Source: Cercospora beticola (taxonomy: Eukaryota > Ascomycota > Dothideomycetes > Mycosphaerellales > Mycosphaerellaceae). Taken from it: DNA of 64,000 bases. Of the stretch, positions 10,167-20,797 are shown piece by piece. Where the stretch lies: assembly GCF_033473495.1 (NCBI RefSeq), contig NC_088936.1:4216001-4280000 (forward strand), in the 5' to 3' direction. Every line of letters starts with the position of its first letter. The stretch's first letter is position 1. Made by a program: the position numbers and the translations under genes. The notes under the pieces are model-generated. The model saw only the letters and a program-made list of their open reading frames with translations, did no database searches and was not told the DNA's origin.

Positions 10167-10310
10167 GGCTCCGTAGTGCAGTGGACAGCATATCCAGTAC
10201 AAATGAGGGCGATGCTGGGTCCCGGCTACCCGGTTGTGGCGTTCACTCGTTTGCGGGTTTCCCCAGCGAAGAACGACTGGAAGACCTACGTTCGAATCGT
10301 GGCGGAGCCA
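10167..10310 (+). tRNA. tRNA-like element C with a long insert
   Basis: Acceptor stem GGCTCCG (10167-10173) pairs perfectly with CGGAGCC (10303-10309), then A. The D arm GTGC/GCAT has one G-T wobble. The anticodon stem TCCAG/CTGGA has five perfect pairs. The T arm is CTACG-TTCGAAT-CGTGG. The insert in the anticodon loop is about 75-80 nt. It is unlike that of A and B except for a short CCGGTTGT core. A TCTTTTT tract follows. Position 33 is A in the simplest fold, so no anticodon is assigned. Its independent acceptor sequence makes it a separate gene, not a copy of A or B. Confidence 0.5.
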
Positions 10311-10958
10311 AGCTCTTTTTGCTTTTGCTTCTGGCCCTTTGCAAACCTGGAGCGAGGCTCAATTGAAATGAGGTCGGTTGGTTGCACATGTACACAAGCT
10401 GAGGGTCAACCCCGGGGCGGAACGGCGCCAGTATTCAGTTAAAAATAGGTCAGGGCGGAGGCATGGCATAATTGTACTGTTCAACCCGTATCGATTTTGC
10501 TTTTACCAGTCTGATGATACACACGCACACCAAATCCGCTTTGAAGGCCAGCCATTAATGTTTGGAAAGCAGAAACGCCGTTGGCCAACGTACTCTCCAG
10601 AAGTTATGCTACAGTTGGAGAGGATCCGTGGCCATGCGTACCCGCGAAACTCGACAGCCGGCGAGCGTATGGTGCATGGAGCCAAGCGCCAAAACCAGAG
10701 ATCGCGCATGAAAATGAAACCCAGAGAAATGTGCGCATTTCGCATTGATGCCCCTCGTGCATCTTGATCCGCAGTAGAGCGCCCTCCCGCGACCAAGCAA
10801 CAAGTCCATCCCGTGAGAGTACAGTCTAACTCGTGACATCGTGTCCTTCTGTGAACTTCATTATGTAGGTGCTGGTGTCGTATGTTGCGCTCCGCATCGA
10901 TCCAGAGGGCGTTCTAGACACATTAGTACGCATTGAGCATGTGAAGTTTGATGAGTAA
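10311..10958. other. Intergenic, no gene seen
   Basis: 3' flank of the SR-protein gene. Frames here have no recognisable content. Confidence 0.5.
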
Positions 10959-12748
10959 TCACCAGTAAGGCCTCTCTCCATATGGCTCGCGGGCACCACC
11001 GCCGCCACCGCCGCCGTAGCCTCGGCCACCTTCTCTCGGGGGAGGGCTTCGTGGACGGCCGGCATATGGCTCACGACCATGTCCGTTGGCGTAAGGCTCC
11101 GGCTCGTATCCTCGTCGGGGCGGTGGTGGGCCGTAGCGGTCATCTGGGTAGCCGCCTCCACGTGGTGGGTAGTCATCGACAGGTGGGCGACCGCCGCGTG
11201 GAGGACCATAGCGGTCATCGCGTGGGTCACCGCCGTAGTAATCGCGCGGTGGAGGAGTGCGGCGACGATAGTCGTCGCGGCGTGGGCTATAGCCACGTGG
11301 CGGTCCTCGGCGATCGTAGCCTCCGCCACCATAGTAGTCATCTGGAGGCGGGCCATAGCCACCACGGCCTCCGCGGAAGCCAGGAGAGCGAGATCGGAAG
11401 CGCTCACGTGGGCGTGGCACATCAGTTTGAGGCTACAAGTTGTAAGCATGTGGTGGCGCCGCAACGTCGATACTGTTCCACTTACGTCTGAGATGCAGCG
11501 GACAGTAGAGCCCTTGAACTCGGAGTTGTCGAGCTTCTCCACGGCGGAAGCTAGATCAGCGGCAGTCTCATACTCGACGAAACCCTTGCCAGTGCCGCTG
11601 GGGTCACGCTCGCGGTTGACCTCGCTGTAGACAACGTCCAGGCCTGACTGACGCGCGAAATCCTTGAGATCCTGTGTGAAGGTGTAAGTGGAGGTCTTTG
11701 TCAGAGGTCGACACGATGATCGCTGAATGCGTCTGCATTTGGACCAAGGTAGCATCGACATATGCTGTAGTAGTGGGTGAGGGAGGAGTAGCTAACCTGC
11801 CAGCTGGTCTCGAATGGCAATCCAGTAATGGTCATGCGGTGGATAGTACGTCTTGGACGAGGGGCCATACGAGGTTGCTGCTCGAAGCCATCACGAGGAC
11901 GAGTTGAGCCACGGGCGAATTGAACGACGAGCCGCTCGCCCATGAACTCGGATCCATCTAGCCAGCGGAAGATGTCAGCAGTCGAGAACATAACCGGGAG
12001 GGAGGTAGGGGACGGTGTGCAGCCCGAAGGCAAGTTTAAGCATGGGCGATAGCGTCGAGGGGAGACGTACGGAAAGCTACAGGGCGAGTTAGCAGGTCCA
12101 GCACCATGTTTCAAGTAGCAACGGCAGCCATTCATTCGGCGGCGTGCAGGAGGGGAGCTTACCTGGAACGACATCACGCGCATCCATGGCATCTTTGTAC
12201 TCGATGAAGCCAAAGCCATTCATCAGCTTGATCTCGGTAATCTCGCCGGTGCCATGGGTGTTGAAGTGGTTCTCAACGTCGGCCTTGGTAGCTGTATCAC
12301 GATTCCGGTCAGCGTTGCCAGGTCAGGACTCGGTCTGGTGGATGCGACAAAGGACGGCCAATGAAGCGCCAGCTCCGGCTCCAGTACAAGCACGAGCAAG
12401 AGCCGCAGCAGCAGAGGACATATGCGAGGCAGCGGCAGAGATGGCCAGTTCCCCTCCATCCATTTTTTCGATGCCAATATTGCGCCGGGCCACAAGCAGC
12501 TGTGTCCAACCAGAACAGGCCATCCTGCTTATCCATTGAAAGTCCACGGGAGGAGGAGCGTACCATTGCGTGGGAGGTTCCCTGTCAGGCGCGTTCGTTA
12601 GCCAGCTGTCGACCGCCCTGCAATTGCGAGCTGGCGCATCGCGCAGTTTTCGTGCGCGCGCGCCAGCCGATGCATATGCGCGAGGCAGGGAGCGGTGGTG
12701 GTCCTTACCGAGATAGAGCCTCGTGTTGCTGACACCAGATTCGGCCAT
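10959..12748 (-). CDS. SR-family RNA-binding protein, two RRMs and an RG/RD tail
   Basis: Splicing or mRNA-export factor of the SR family, closest in layout to fission yeast Srp2-type proteins. Predicted 337 aa from seven exons: 12709-12748, 12564-12581, 12163-12291, 12071-12076, 11797-11957, 11486-11671 and 10959-11432. RRM1 has RNP2 LYLGNLP and RNP1 NGFGFIEY. RRM2 begins HRMTITGLPFETSW and has GKGFVEY. The tail is rich in Arg, Gly, Tyr, Asp and Pro (GGRGGYGPP, RSRSPG). Exon 2 is only 18 nt and completes RNP2. Exon 4 is only 6 nt and completes the family-typical VVPAFHGSEF. Every junction keeps frame and has GT..AG ends. Skipping the 6-nt exon would also keep frame, replacing AFH with D. The protein acts in the nucleus and could be phosphorylated by SRPK kinases such as the one at the right edge. 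Confidence 0.85.
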
Positions 12749-13518
12749 GGTGATGGAGTGCGCGCGCGTGACGATGGGCGGGCGATGGGGAGAGCTTCAC
12801 AGAGAGCGTGGCGTCCGGGCGCGCGTGATCTGGAGGCAGGAAGCAGGCCGGAGCCGTGGCGGGAAAGGCCTGGTAGTGGGAGATGTCGAAGCAGAAGACG
12901 GCCGTCAAATGGCGAGGCGAAAGCACAAAAGCACTCGACGTGGTTGTACGCGTCGAGGAAAGACAGAGTTGGATGCTGCACGAGGCCGATGTGGTGGAGA
13001 GGGCTCGGACGGTCGTCGCGGTGGGTGAGGCGGAAGAGGTGAGCGACAGAGTTCGCGGGCGAGTGAGCGGGAAGCGGCGAGCACAGACTGCCAAGCACCA
13101 ATCATGAGCTCAGAAATTGCTGTGGTAAGCGGATGCATCTCGATTTCTGGCGTTGCCAGTCTGACTGGAGCCAGGCGCTGCAAAATTGCTGGGAAATACA
13201 GCGTTCCACGCCGTCCGCAGAATACACAACGTCGAGCACGCTGTCTGCTTGTACTATGTATATAGCCAGATTGTGCGCTGTAGAGAACAAAGCCAAGCCG
13301 TAGATCGTGAACACCATCTCTGCTTCTTCGCCATGAGATCACCTTTCTGTGCCTTTACCCCGATGCAAAGCCGCTTCAAAGCCGAGGCGAGCGTGCAATA
13401 AATGCCCTAGCAATGATGCGCATGTGAAGCTGTCGTCCACCCGCCCGCCCTCTGCTGCAACGCTCCTCCTGCACGCTTGACCGCCTCACCAATTCCTGTG
13501 GAGGTCAAAGCCGCGACA
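12749..13518. promoter_or_regulatory. Divergent promoter region, SR protein / ETF-QO
   Basis: 770-bp region between two divergently transcribed housekeeping genes. Pyrimidine-rich stretches precede the ETF-QO start. No separate gene is seen; the long frames on both strands are compositional. Confidence 0.45.
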
Positions 13519-15426
13519 ATGGCCGCTCCCAGCATCATCTCTGCAGCTGCGAGGCGGCGACTCGTTCAGCTCCCCGAGATCTCGAGGTTCACTGCCCGGA
13601 CACGTGCTACTGCCGCCGCGAGCCCCATAGCTTCGAGATGTCTGACGAGGGGCTACAGGCCTGCTGCTATTACGGCAGGCCAAAGACGCGCCATCTCGAG
13701 CACGACACGACGACGATTTGCCTCCGTGGAAGATGACTGGAGCGACCCATTGCAACAGGAGCGAGAGTCTGATGAGGTGGACATATGTATCGTCGGTGGC
13801 GGCCCAGCAGGACTGAGTGCAGCTATCAAGCTGAAGCAATTGGCAAATGAAGCAGGCAATGAGGACTTCCGTGTGGTGCTGTTGGAGAAGGCGGGCGAGA
13901 TTGGAGACCACATAGTGTCAGGCAATGTGTTAGAACCAAGTGCTCTCGACGAGCTCATTCCAGATTGGAGGTCTGAGGACAACCCGAATCGATTCGAGAA
14001 TATCACGCCTGCCACAAAAGACAAGATGCGATTCTTGACCAAATCGAGTGCCATTCCGATCCCTGCGCCACCTCAGATGAACAACCACGGTAACTACATT
14101 TTGAGCTTGAATGAGCTGTCCAAGTGGCTAGGCGAAAGAGCAGAGGAAGTTGGCGTGGAAGTGTATGCAGGCTTTGCAGCGTCGGAAGTTCTATACACCA
14201 AGGAAGGAGCTGTTAAGGGAGTGGCGACGAACGACCTGGGCATTGGACGAGACGGCAAAGCAAAGGATTCTTTCGAGCGCGGCATGGAGTTTCATGCACG
14301 ATGTACACTTCTGGCCGAGGGATGTCACGGCAGTCTGACGAAGAAGGTCATCAAGAAATATGACCTTCGCGCGAACAGCCAACACCAAACTTACGGACTC
14401 GGTATCAAGGAAGTGTGGGAGATCGATCCTGCTAAGTTCGACAAGGGCCTCGTCGCGCACTCAATGGGATATCCACTTCCGAAGGACACCTACGGAGGTG
14501 GCTGGATGTACCACTTTGGCGAGAACATGGTTTCGATTGGATTGGTGGTCGGCCTTGACTATCCCAACCCATGGCTAGCACCATACGGCGAGTTCCAGAA
14601 GATGAAGCAACACCCATTCTACAGACAGTACCTCGAAGGTGGCAAATGCATATCCTATGGCGCACGAACATTGAACGAAGGAGGCTTCCAAAGCATACCC
14701 AAGTGCGCTTTTCCCGGGGGCGCTCTGATCGGCGACACAGCCGGCTTCCTCAATGTTCCCAAGATCAAAGGGACCCACACTGCCATGCGCAGTGGCATGC
14801 TTGCCGCAGAAGCCGCCTACTCAGCTCTCTCCAGCTCCAACGATACCGAAGGCGCCGTCTTCCTTTTCGACTACGAAGACAAGCTCCGCAAGTCTTCCAT
14901 TTGGAAAGAACTCAAACAAGTCCGCAACATGCGACCAAGTTTCCACACTCCCCTCGGTCTTTACGGCGGTATCCTCTACTCCGGTCTCGAAGCATATCTC
15001 TTCCGCGGCTACACTCCCTGGACTTTAAAGCACGGCAAGCAAGATCACGCCGCTACTAAGCCCGCTTCCGAATGCCAAAAGATCGAATACCCAAAGCCCG
15101 ACAACGAGATCTCCTTTGATATTTTGACCTCCGTCTCCCGCACCGGAACAAACCACGAAGAAGATCAGCCCTGTCACTTGCAAGTCGCGGACTGGGATAA
15201 GCATGCGGAGAAGGAGTATCCCAAATACCAAGGCGTGGAGAACCGATTTTGTCCTGCCGGAGTGTATGAGTATGTGGAAGATGAGAGCAAGGATTTGGGC
15301 GTGAGGTTCCAGATTAATTCGCAGAACTGCGTACATTGCAAGACATGCGATATTAAGGTGCCCGATCAGGATATCAACTGGCAGACACCGCAGGGTGGGG
15401 AGGGGCCCAAGTATGTGATGACATAG
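13519..15426 (+). CDS. ETFDH: Electron-transfer flavoprotein:ubiquinone oxidoreductase
   Basis: Mitochondrial inner-membrane enzyme that moves electrons from reduced ETF (fatty-acid and amino-acid oxidation) to ubiquinone. Predicted 635 aa. The open frame begins 42 nt earlier at a TTG, so the ATG at 13519 was chosen. Residues 1-70 are Arg/Ala/Ser-rich, a mitochondrial targeting peptide. The FAD-binding motif IVGGGPAGLSAA is near residues 91-102. The FAD/quinone region GALIGDTAGFLNVP is in the middle. At the C-terminus the [4Fe-4S] ligands are visible: one Cys in RFCPAGVYEY and three in NCVHCKTCDI. Length agrees with the family. No intron is needed. The yeast homolog is CIR2. It is convergent with the oxidase gene downstream. 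Confidence 0.95.
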   Translation: MAAPSIISAAARRRLVQLPEISRFTARTRATAAASPIASRCLTRGYRPAAITAGQRRAISSTTRRRFASVEDDWSDPLQQERESDEVDICIVGGGPAGLSAAIKLKQLANEAGNEDFRVVLLEKAGEIGDHIVSGNVLEPSALDELIPDWRSEDNPNRFENITPATKDKMRFLTKSSAIPIPAPPQMNNHGNYILSLNELSKWLGERAEEVGVEVYAGFAASEVLYTKEGAVKGVATNDLGIGRDGKAKDSFERGMEFHARCTLLAEGCHGSLTKKVIKKYDLRANSQHQTYGLGIKEVWEIDPAKFDKGLVAHSMGYPLPKDTYGGGWMYHFGENMVSIGLVVGLDYPNPWLAPYGEFQKMKQHPFYRQYLEGGKCISYGARTLNEGGFQSIPKCAFPGGALIGDTAGFLNVPKIKGTHTAMRSGMLAAEAAYSALSSSNDTEGAVFLFDYEDKLRKSSIWKELKQVRNMRPSFHTPLGLYGGILYSGLEAYLFRGYTPWTLKHGKQDHAATKPASECQKIEYPKPDNEISFDILTSVSRTGTNHEEDQPCHLQVADWDKHAEKEYPKYQGVENRFCPAGVYEYVEDESKDLGVRFQINSQNCVHCKTCDIKVPDQDINWQTPQGGEGPKYVMT

Positions 15427-16203
15427 TCGCGGAAGGAATGGACGGAGAAAGAGATGGCGAAAGGCATGTTTCAACAAGGTTTTAAGGCAAGAAAAATCTG
15501 GAAGTCCTCCATCGAGTGAGAAAGTGCAAGGTATTACTATTGTGTGTGTAAGTGAGTGAGTAAAAGAAGCAATTATGGTCACAGTACTTTACTCATCTCT
15601 GGCTGGCGCACACTTTTCGTACAACATGCATGCTGTGCTGAAACAGGAATTGATGAGGATCGCTGATTAAACGACGTGTATTTCCTGTCATGATGCCGTT
15701 ACCTCTTCAACGCGTCCAACTAATAATTCTATCTTTCATAAAAGTAAACAAAGTATCCTGCTGAATGGCAAAAACAATCACGCTCGGCAGTAGGGCTCAT
15801 GTCGTTGCGGAGAAGGCCCCTTGCAAACCATCTGAAGAGTGGTTCTCAGTGCCTTCGGCGATGAACTTCATGCTACCAAATGTTACCGCTAGGACGACAA
15901 TTTACTGGTTGAGCCAAAGCGGCGAGAGTGATCGTTATTGAGCAGGAGTTTTTTGGTGGTAGAAGCAGGCTCAGGCTAGGGACTCGCGGAATTGATTTGG
16001 AATACTGTTTACTGAATCGCAAGATCAGGCTTCCGTGCTGAGGGTATCCTTTTCGGCCGAGCTCGAATGGCGAGCAGCTAAGTGATACGAAGCAAAGGAG
16101 GGACACCGACGGGTACGTTGTTTCATTGATTCGCATATATTCACACACATAAATCACACGGATAAGGCGCTCAAGCACCTTGCATCCCCCTCGCCCACCT
16201 TTC
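15427..16203. other. Convergent intergenic region
   Basis: 3' flanks of the ETF-QO and oxidase genes. No coding signal or repeat is seen. Confidence 0.5.
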
Positions 16204-17604
16204 TCAAACAACCCCCTTCCTCATCTCATCCTCCAAAACCATCCCCTTAACCCCCTCCCCCCTCCAATCACTAGTCCAAACATGATCCTCCTTCTCCCTC
16301 TTCTCCGACCACTTCCACCTCTCCGCCAACTGCCGTCCCAACTCATCCCTCTCTTTACCCTGAATAACATCCACAATCCTCTCCCCAATCGTCGGCAAAA
16401 ATTTATACCCATGCCCACTTCCTCCCGTCGCAACAAAAAGCCCCTTATACTTCGGATGATACGTAATCAACCAATCTCCCGAAGGAGTATCCGTATACCA
16501 ACAAATCCTCGTCGAAGAAAAAGGTCGATCGGCTAGGGAAGGAACCGCATCTCTGAGAAAATCTCTACAGACTTTCTTTCCTTCGGCTGGGATATCCATA
16601 TCGGGGTCGTCGAGTTTTGTTTTTGGGATTGAGACTGTGATTTTCTCGCCTGAGGAGGCTGGTTTTTCTGGGTGGGGGATTGTGACGAAATTCGCGTAGC
16701 CGTAGCCATGGCGGGCGATTTTGAGCTTGTTTTCTACGGGTGGGATAATGAAGAGGCCGTCGTTTTCGCGGAGGATTACGGGTTGGCCTTTTTGGGTGAG
16801 GCGGGCTTGTTCTTCGTCTGTAATGTCTACGAAGGTGAGGACTTGGCCTGTGGCTGAGCAGATTCCGCGTGTGTCGAGGAGTTTGGGCGTCCAGGCTCCT
16901 GTGGCGAGGATGGTGAGATCGGCGGTTAGGGTGGTGTTGTCGGCGAGTTGGACACCCAGGACGGAAGTGTAGGAGGAGTCGAAGAGGAGTCGCTGGACTT
17001 CGGCGGTTTGGAAGTGTACGCGATTGAGGGCTTCGACTTTTTTGCGGAGGAATTTGAGGCCGTTTTCAGCGTGTGCCCAGCCTGAAGTCCAGTTTACGTA
17101 GCCACGGGTTCCTATGAGACCGCCGGTGGTGCCCATAATCTTGCGAGCATCGGCTTCATTGTCGAATACGGTGATGTCTTTGCCAATCTGGAGACCGAGC
17201 TTTTCTGTGACATTTTTGAGGGCGGCTTCGAGGAATGTCTCTGCGCTTTCATTTCTGCCATTGGACATGATGGCAAGGCCTGATTGAGAGAAACGTCCTT
17301 CCTCTCCAAATTCACCTTTCCAGTGTGGCATGGCCTCTTCCATGAGCTGGGCATAAAGCACGTCCTCGTAGTCTGCACGAATAATTCTTGAACTGTCCAC
17401 AGACGATGCATCTTGTGCCGGGAATTGTGTTCTTTCGAGGACGGTGATCTTGGTCTTCTTGAAGTCTTCTCGTTGCGCCAGCGCGTATGCAGTACCCAGT
17501 CCAAAAACACCAGATCCTACAATCAGTACATCTTTGGGGGCCATGGCTTGCTGTGCCGTTTGCCCGGAGGCAAAATGGCTTGCGATTTGGTGGACACGCT
17601 CCAT
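16204..17604 (-). CDS. FAD-dependent amine/imino-acid oxidase (sarcosine oxidase family)
   Basis: Flavin oxidase of the DAO / monomeric sarcosine oxidase family, which in fungi includes L-pipecolate/saccharopine oxidase and fructosyl-amine oxidase. 466 aa. The dinucleotide-binding motif is VLIVGSGVFGLGTAYAL. SSRIIRADYEDVLYAQL is typical of the fungal subgroup. Near the C-terminus lies RICWYTDTPSGDWLI, whose Cys matches the residue that binds FAD covalently in monomeric sarcosine oxidases. The substrate cannot be fixed from sequence; imino acids such as pipecolate or saccharopine are the best guess from SRIIRADY and CWYTDTP. An in-frame ATG at 17544 (MAPKDVLIVGSG) is a good alternative start. 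No PTS1 is seen at the C-terminus (RKGVV). Codon use near the 3' end is unusually C/T-rich. Confidence 0.85.
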   Translation of the reverse strand: MERVHQIASHFASGQTAQQAMAPKDVLIVGSGVFGLGTAYALAQREDFKKTKITVLERTQFPAQDASSVDSSRIIRADYEDVLYAQLMEEAMPHWKGEFGEEGRFSQSGLAIMSNGRNESAETFLEAALKNVTEKLGLQIGKDITVFDNEADARKIMGTTGGLIGTRGYVNWTSGWAHAENGLKFLRKKVEALNRVHFQTAEVQRLLFDSSYTSVLGVQLADNTTLTADLTILATGAWTPKLLDTRGICSATGQVLTFVDITDEEQARLTQKGQPVILRENDGLFIIPPVENKLKIARHGYGYANFVTIPHPEKPASSGEKITVSIPKTKLDDPDMDIPAEGKKVCRDFLRDAVPSLADRPFSSTRICWYTDTPSGDWLITYHPKYKGLFVATGGSGHGYKFLPTIGERIVDVIQGKERDELGRQLAERWKWSEKREKEDHVWTSDWRGEGVKGMVLEDEMRKGVV

Positions 17605-17915
17605 GGTAGCAGAAATTTACAGTGCCACAGATATCAAGAGAGATGGAGGAGGAGAGTCAGAAAGTAACACCTACAATAGAAATACACCATGTCAAGCAGC
17701 TAGTCGGCCAGACCGCTCGTTAATTGACGGCAAATGTGATGCAGCGCCTGAGGTGTGGTGGAGGTTGTGTCTCACAGGGAAGTCTTTCCCGAGTGCGCTA
17801 TCCAATGCCGGCAATATCCCTCGACCTCTTCTCGTTCCTTCTCCTACACACCATCACACATCATCTCTCCTTTCCGCTGCACGAATCCTCCCAGCAGCAG
17901 CATCACTTGTGACTG
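17605..17915. promoter_or_regulatory. Divergent promoter, oxidase / OMS1-like
   Basis: 311 bp between the starts of two divergent genes, so the control region must be shared or back to back. Confidence 0.5.
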
Positions 17916-19109
17916 ATGCAGCGAGTGTTACGCGTTCGACATGTAGTCGGCACTATTTCGCAGGGCGTGAAGTCCTTGCCTACGGCACCACACATCCGAC
18001 GACAATTTGCATCCAGTCGGCAGCATCGGGCTCCGAACCTGCGCAATGGAAATGCCACCGCCCGTCCCGTCCAACAGGCGAAGGGCGCACCTGATGAGCA
18101 GCCTGAGCCAGCACCTTGGGTGAAAGAGGAGGGCAAGAAAAAGCCACTCGACTTCAAAAATCTGCCGCCGGGAACGGTCGGAGCTGCTCTACTGCTAGGC
18201 GGCCTCGCATACTATCTAGGAGAACTCTTCGTGGCTGCCAACAAGCCATGCGACAATCCACATATTGCCGAAATCTCCCAGCAGAAGGACGTCGCGGCGC
18301 GCTACGATGAGACGGCCGACAGTTTCGATAGCGAGGTCGGCGTATCGGAATGGCTGATGGGGATCAACAAGACTCGCGAGCAGCTGGCTGCGGGATGTCA
18401 AGGCCATGTTCTGGAAGTGAGCTGCGGCACCGGCAGAAATTTGGGCTACTTCGATGTCTCGATTGACGGTAGATTAGAGAGCCTCACTCTGCTAGATCTC
18501 AGCGCACCGATGATCGAAGTGTGCAAGAAGAAGTGGCAGGCCTTGTACTCGGAGTACAAGAAGCCAGGGTGGTTCAGCAGCACCAGCGCCCTCAATCCTG
18601 ATCTCAAGATCCGCTTTGCTACTGGCTCAGCTCTGGGCGAAATGCCACTGGCACCGACTGATCAGCCGAAGAAGTACGACACGATCATTCAGACCATGGG
18701 ACTCTGCAGTACGGACAAGCCGAAAGAGTTGCTGGAGAACTTAGTAAAACACTTGGACACTAGTAATCCCGATGCTCGAATTTTGCTTTTGGAGCACGGA
18801 CGGAGCTATCGAGAATGGATGAACAAGATTCTGGACAATTCTGCACAGAAGCATGCCGAGTTGCATGGCTGCTGGTACAATCGCGATATTGGTGCGATCG
18901 TGGAAGAAGCTGCTCAAAATACTGGTCTGGAAGTCTCACGCGAGCGCAGAAAACATCTGGGAACTACATGGCTGTTTGAGCTGAAACCAAAGGTCGTGGC
19001 GGCAAAGACAGCCATCACAGAGCCCGTCTCGAAATCCTCCCAAGCTTCGGAAGAAACTTCGGATCAGCAGCAATCTGGTGGATGGCGCAGCTGGGTTGGA
19101 CTCAAATGA
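17916..19109 (+). CDS. OMS1: OMS1-like mitochondrial methyltransferase
   Basis: Class I SAM-dependent methyltransferase, 397 aa, resembling yeast Oms1, an inner-membrane protein that suppresses OXA1 defects. Residues 1-45 are Arg/Ser/Gln-rich and lack acids, a mitochondrial presequence. A single membrane segment lies at about 85-105 (GTVGAALLLGGLAYYLGELF). The SAM motif I is VLEVSCGTGRNLGYF, an Oms1-like variant of ExGxGxG. LTLLDLSAPMIEVCKKKW is the acidic loop and following helix. The C-terminal 35 residues are polar and disordered. Substrate unknown. No intron. Convergent with TBP across 1.7 kb. Confidence 0.85.
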   Translation: MQRVLRVRHVVGTISQGVKSLPTAPHIRRQFASSRQHRAPNLRNGNATARPVQQAKGAPDEQPEPAPWVKEEGKKKPLDFKNLPPGTVGAALLLGGLAYYLGELFVAANKPCDNPHIAEISQQKDVAARYDETADSFDSEVGVSEWLMGINKTREQLAAGCQGHVLEVSCGTGRNLGYFDVSIDGRLESLTLLDLSAPMIEVCKKKWQALYSEYKKPGWFSSTSALNPDLKIRFATGSALGEMPLAPTDQPKKYDTIIQTMGLCSTDKPKELLENLVKHLDTSNPDARILLLEHGRSYREWMNKILDNSAQKHAELHGCWYNRDIGAIVEEAAQNTGLEVSRERRKHLGTTWLFELKPKVVAAKTAITEPVSKSSQASEETSDQQQSGGWRSWVGLK

Positions 19110-20797
19110 ACGAGGCACGCTGCCTTTGTCATCCGCCCGCACCATCGGTGTCGCCTACGATGCTTCCATTTTCTAAAAACAACGCTGCCTGCATGACGAG
19201 CTTCAAGCCCAGCGCCCAGGCCAATGCCGAAGAACTTGCATGCCCAGTTCAATGAGATAAGGTCAGTCACTTCCAATATCCTTCACAAAACAACACCAGC
19301 CGTTCATGATGACAAAACCACACTCCAAAATATGTTTCAAGACGGGGCAGAGAGCCTCGCTCATTGTTGAGAGAAAGCTTTACTGATACAACACGCACCA
19401 CTTACGATCCTCGCTCACATCAGACACGAAAGAGTTTAGACCTCGCTGACTGTGCTTAGTTGATAGTGGAATCATATGTCCTATGACGGGAAACCCCGAA
19501 ATGCCGAGAGACAAGGCTCATAGCGGTGGAGGATAACACAACATTGGCGGTGAATAAATATCGATGGCTGGAAAGATCTCTGTGCTTCTGCTTGTGCGTC
19601 TGCATATGCAGGGGCTCTAGTCCTTGCAAGTTGCGCTTGATTCACATGCACTCACATGGGTTTGGACCTGGAAGGTCGTGCGAGAACGACAAGAATGAGC
19701 TTTCATAGCTGGTCGAACTCGACACTGTGACAAATGACTACGTTCTATCAAAGTTCGATGATAGCGCCCCAGAAGATCTATTCCAGCATTTTCCGAAACC
19801 AGTGAACACTGTGAACATGTGAATCGAGTGGAACATTGCAGTCCTCGCATGCGGTCGTGCAACAATTATGTCTCATCAACAAGAACTCTTTTCACCTCTT
19901 GGAAGCTGATCTCGAAATCAGCGTAAATATGTGCTACAATCTTAGTTGAGGTTGTTGAGAGGTAAAGGGCAACTCCTCCGACATATCGCATGCAATGAAT
20001 GATGAATGCGATATGATCGATGGAATTTCATGTGTGCAGCTGTTCGAGACACATAGCCTCACAGCACCTACAAGTCATGGCAAAGTGGCGCACGACAGGC
20101 AAGGCATTGCGTTGCACATGGGAGATTGGGAGACAAGAGAGGAGAGAAGAGGTACGAGTGGGCAGAGGAGACCGGGAGTGAAACATCCACGCAAAAAGTG
20201 TGTTTGTTAAGCATGAGTTGGCATTGGTGCACTACCCTAGCCATGCTCACTACTTGCTTCTGCGTTTCATTGGCAAAGCTCATGCTTGCCGATGCCTTCG
20301 CAGACATCTAGCCACAATCTCTCACCCACTTGCTGGGCCTCTTGCTTCTCTCGCTCACGCTCAAATCTCTCATGTGTCGTCAATCTTGGTTGAGCTCACT
20401 TTTCGTGTGAGGCTCTTGTGTGTGTGTGTGTGGGGGGGGGGTGCGCCTGGGGCTGGCTGTCTTCTGTTGCCAGCGCAAGCGCGCAATAAGTCTAGTAGTA
20501 ACCCGTAACGCAATCCAATAGTAGTCGTGGCAGCCCAAGTGAGAAGCTCCGGATTGGGGTTGTTGAGTGGAACGCCGTAAAACACCGCGCCATGCAAAGT
20601 CTAAAAGCAAATAATGTCATCGTGGTGAGCCGCGTGGTTCTCGTAACGACTGGTGGGTGTGGAGGAGGACCAGTGTGTCGATGAAGTAGGTGGCGTCGGC
20701 CAGATGTGTCGAGGTCGGCATCGAACCTCGTGTTATAAGTAGTGTTGGTACAAGAAAGACCGGGTATACTGGTACAGGATGCCGTTTGGTAAAGTCA
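19110..20797. other. 1.7-kb convergent intergenic region
   Basis: Between the OMS1-like and TBP stop codons. It contains a simple TG/G tract at about 20418-20442. No coding frame with recognisable content; an unannotated ncRNA cannot be excluded. Confidence 0.5.
20418..20442. repeat. TG microsatellite followed by a G run
   Basis: About eight TG dinucleotides followed by a run of ten G. Low-complexity tract in a convergent intergenic region. Confidence 0.8.

Noticed and set aside
10982..11630. Long plus-strand frames opposite the SR gene
   Set aside because: Shadow of the RG/RD/Tyr-rich tail and RRM2; repetitive His/Val/Arg composition.
20705..20740. Minus-strand T-arm-like GAGGTTCGATGCC
   Set aside because: The stem does not pair with normal T-arm spacing and no other tRNA arms are found.
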